Of a DNA stretch of 64,000 bases, positions 62,179 to 64,000 are shown in pieces. Position numbers and translations under genes: made by a program. This DNA comes from Zanthoxylum bungeanum (Eukaryota; Streptophyta; Magnoliopsida; Sapindales; Rutaceae), in the NCBI GenBank assembly GCA_019454045.1, contig SKCR01049658.1, positions 62,001-126,000 of the forward strand. Reading direction: 5' to 3'. Below the pieces are notes generated by a model. That model saw only the letters and a program-made list of their open reading frames with translations, was not told the origin of the DNA and made no database searches. Position 1 is the stretch's first letter. Every line of letters starts with the position of its first letter.

Positions 62179-62831
62179 TTAAAGGTTAAGATCCAGATTT
62201 ATCTGACGCTTCTTACCACGATCATTATCAGACCAGTTTATCTTGGAAATGATATGGTCAATTTGTGGTTCAAATGATAAGATTTGGTCAATTAAATTTA
62301 GGGCAGTTTTGGTAGTAAAGAGGAGTTCTTTTATAGGTTTTGACACGAATCCATTCCTCTGTGCATCATTAAAAAACACACAAATAAAATCATAGAATCC
62401 ATCAGCGTTAAACCGTTCAATCGGTTTCTGGTGTATATTTAAGTTCTCCTAAGATAGTACTAAAAAAATTTCCTCCATCGTGCCCAAGCCATCTGCATAG
62501 CAATAAAAGCATTAGCACAGTTAATTATTATTACCAGTCATTCAGACATATCTGGCACAATCAGCTCCTCTTCGTTTGATGGTCTTATAAGATTCGCCTC
62601 TGCCAAAGGTTTTAGGATGATTCCCAAAACATGACTACCTCATTCCTGTACAGCCCTTGAAACGATCCTTATTAGTCTAAGATTGGCACCACCATATACT
62701 AGGTGCATATTTCTTTCAGCAATTACTCTACCCAATTCCTTTGCTGCCCCAACATACTCTGGTTTAGAACCAACACTAGTACCGTAAAACGCACAAATGT
62801 TTACAACTTGTCTTCTTGAATTTGCTTCCAT
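62179..62831 (-). pseudogene. LOG: Intron-free pseudogene of a LOG-family cytokinin riboside 5'-monophosphate phosphoribohydrolase
   Basis: The N-terminal frame (62831-62640) starts MEANSRRQVVNICAFYG and has AAKELGRVIAERNMHLVYGG, the typical LOG opening. After a stop it runs on in the same frame (GSHVLGIILKPLAEANLI) to NAFIA. A 1-bp deletion then shifts to GLGTMEEIF, and IHQKPIERFNADGFYDF follows, to a C-terminus near 62179. The total length, about 217 codons, equals a normal LOG protein, with no room for introns. Both signature motifs are damaged: GGGxxGLMG reads GGANLRLIR, and PGGxGTxxE reads ADGLGTMEE. There are three stops besides the frameshift. LOG enzymes release active cytokinin bases from nucleotides. 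This copy cannot do so as it stands. Confidence 0.82.
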
Positions 62832-63169
62832 TTTATATATTTCTTGCTCAAATATGGATGCCTTCTAAATTGCAATGACGAGTTGAATTTACAAAACCTG
62901 AAAAAAAGGGTGAGTAATAATAGCACTAGTATCTTCCAAATGACGATTATTAGCAGAACAATAAAATATATCGTGAAAGTTAAAAAGGTCTGGATCCTGT
63001 CGGAGAAAAAAAATAACAAAAAAAAAAAACACAATTTTTAAGAAAAGACATAGAGATAATAATATTTACAGGAAGTAACGGCTTGAATGCCATTTATGCG
63101 TCAGAGACAAGCTTCCCATCCAATTTTCTTATAATTTAGCAAACAAAGTCTTTCTTTTCTGGATTGTGT

Positions 63170-63606
63170 TTATAACATGTGAATTTCATGATGCACATAT
63201 CCATTGGAATGTGTCTCAAGAGTCTTAGATATGTCATCCAAAGACTCCTTACTCAAGCCATCCCTAATAAATTTAATTTTATCTTCACAGTTATCAGACA
63301 CCATTCCTAAAGAATGACAACGAGTATTACAAGCACATTTATAACAAACACCCATTCTTTTGGCTCTTCTCTTTTTAGCATAGGTGCTTCTTTCTAAACC
63401 AGGCAGATGTGATACAAAAGAGTCAGAGGACTCACCTACCAATCGAACTCGTGCTTCAATAATCTAACGAATGACATTAGAAATACCTTTGATCATCAGA
63501 AGTCTCATCTGTTTCAAGCGAGCTTTGTAGAATTTCATCAGAGATTTTTGAGGGAGTGAAGGAAATTACTTGTGAAGACTTGCGAGAGCGTCTTCCATCC
63601 TAAAAT
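63170..63606 (-). pseudogene. Unrecognised Cys-rich reading frame in element H
   Basis: On the minus strand 63606-63480 reads DGRRSRKSSQVISFTP and an acidic ETDETSDD stretch. Then a 23-bp stretch with splice-like ends (GTATTT...TTAG) precedes IIEARVRLVGESSDSF. The open part 63442-63170 holds RSTYAKKRRAKRMG, then CYKCACNTRCHS (four Cys and a His) and a mixed-charge C-terminus, ending in a stop. I do not recognise the family. It lies between pol and the LOG pseudogene, where Athila elements usually have an env-like frame or unrelated sequence. It could be a second captured gene fragment or an element-specific frame. Confidence 0.45.
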
Positions 63607-63770
63607 GTGACTTTACCTAAAAAATTAAACACACAAAAATAAAATACACCAAATCATAATATATACACAAATTGCATGGGTTGCCTCTCAGCTAGTGCTA
63701 AGTTTAACGTCAGCTAGACATGACTGCCTGAACATTAGGATGGATATGAAAGTGTGACACTTTCTTTTTG

Positions 63771-64000
63771 TCACTCAAATGATTCTCCCCAGTAGTGCTT
63801 GACACGCTGACTGTTAACCTTGAATGTTTTATTAGTGTTGGGATCCAGTAACTCAACAGCACCATATGGTAAAACCTGAGTGATTACAAATGGACCTGAC
63901 CATCTTTATTTCAACTTTCCAGGGAAAAGTTTCAACCTTGAATATGGGTGTTTTGTAAGCTGTCCAGTAGGCCTATAGTACGTCATCTAATTTTGTAGAC
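63771..64000 (-). pseudogene. Element H: C-terminal end of gypsy pol
   Basis: The minus strand reads LKLFPGKLK, stop, RWSGPFVITQVLPYGAVELL, then TFKVNSQRVKHYWGESFE and a stop (63771-63773). This is the characteristic C-terminus of Athila-type integrase. The first stop (after GKLK, in place of the usual Ser or Trp position) shows that this copy is dead. Confidence 0.85.

Larger units (their letters stand above)
59011..64000 (-). mobile_element. Element H: Athila-type gypsy element, 3' half, carrying host-like sequences
   Basis: Read on the minus strand it has the end of pol (64000-63771) and the GAGAGGCAACCCA block typical of the region after Athila pol (63672-63715). Next come a Cys-rich reading frame (63606-63170), a LOG-type pseudogene (62831-62179) and a hairpin GACATTGGGGACAATGTC (62092-62109). 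Repeats, the polypurine tract (60857-60869) and the 3' LTR (59011-60856) follow. The left target flank is ACCGG (59006-59010). The rest lies beyond the window. Confidence 0.85.

Overview
This is a plant nuclear window, probably from a eudicot, made almost entirely of nested and decayed LTR retrotransposons. I found no intact host gene, tRNA, rRNA, CRISPR array or bacterial-type feature. The basis is long LTRs (TG...CA), primer-binding sites, polypurine tracts, 5-bp target-site duplications (TSDs) and fragments of Ty1-copia and Ty3-gypsy gag, protease, integrase, reverse transcriptase and RNase H. All element letters are mine.

Layout, left half. The oldest layer is G, a gypsy element of Athila type, with RT at 15345-16046 and integrase at 37639-38216. 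Copia element B lies in G's RT (B pol 219-311 and 10409-13439, 3' LTR 13460-15344). B is split by element A (copia, minus strand, 312-10408, TSD GTGGT) and by the end of a Tat/Ogre-like LTR (1-218). F, a truncated copia LTR (16047-16804 and 37428-37639), also lies in G. Inside F is E (16805-37427, TSD CATAC). Inside E is D, a Tat/Ogre-like solo LTR (19339-31377, TSD ACTGG). Inside D is C (copia, minus, 19419-29505, TSD GGAAC). G>F>E>D>C is therefore five layers deep.

Right half. K is a Tat/Ogre-like 5' LTR plus leader (39623-43919 and 51721-53165), interrupted by copia element M (43925-51715, TSD ATAAG). J is a copia element cut at both ends (53166-57990) with the best preserved gag. It abuts I, an Athila-type integrase relic (57991-59010). 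I is interrupted by H (59011 to beyond 64000), an Athila-type element on the minus strand.

How they work together. A, B, C, E, F, J and M are one copia family with LTRs of about 1.9-2.2 kb and a non-coding leader of 2-3 kb. B and J resemble the autonomous type, although both are now dead. A, C and E carry a gag-pol that was already dead before they moved, because they share the same integrase Asp-to-Glu change and the same stop codon. They look like a non-autonomous subfamily moved by enzymes supplied in trans.

The observations I rate highest are: (1) E begins with an inverted R-U5 segment rather than a normal 5' LTR, yet has a TSD; (2) H carries an apparently intronless LOG-type (cytokinin-activating enzyme) pseudogene between its pol gene and its polypurine tract; (3) the inherited lesions of the non-autonomous copia subfamily; and (4) a four-copy motif array in the leader with conserved spacing. 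All alignments were done by eye, so boundaries of decayed coding regions are approximate, whereas LTR ends and TSDs were read base by base.
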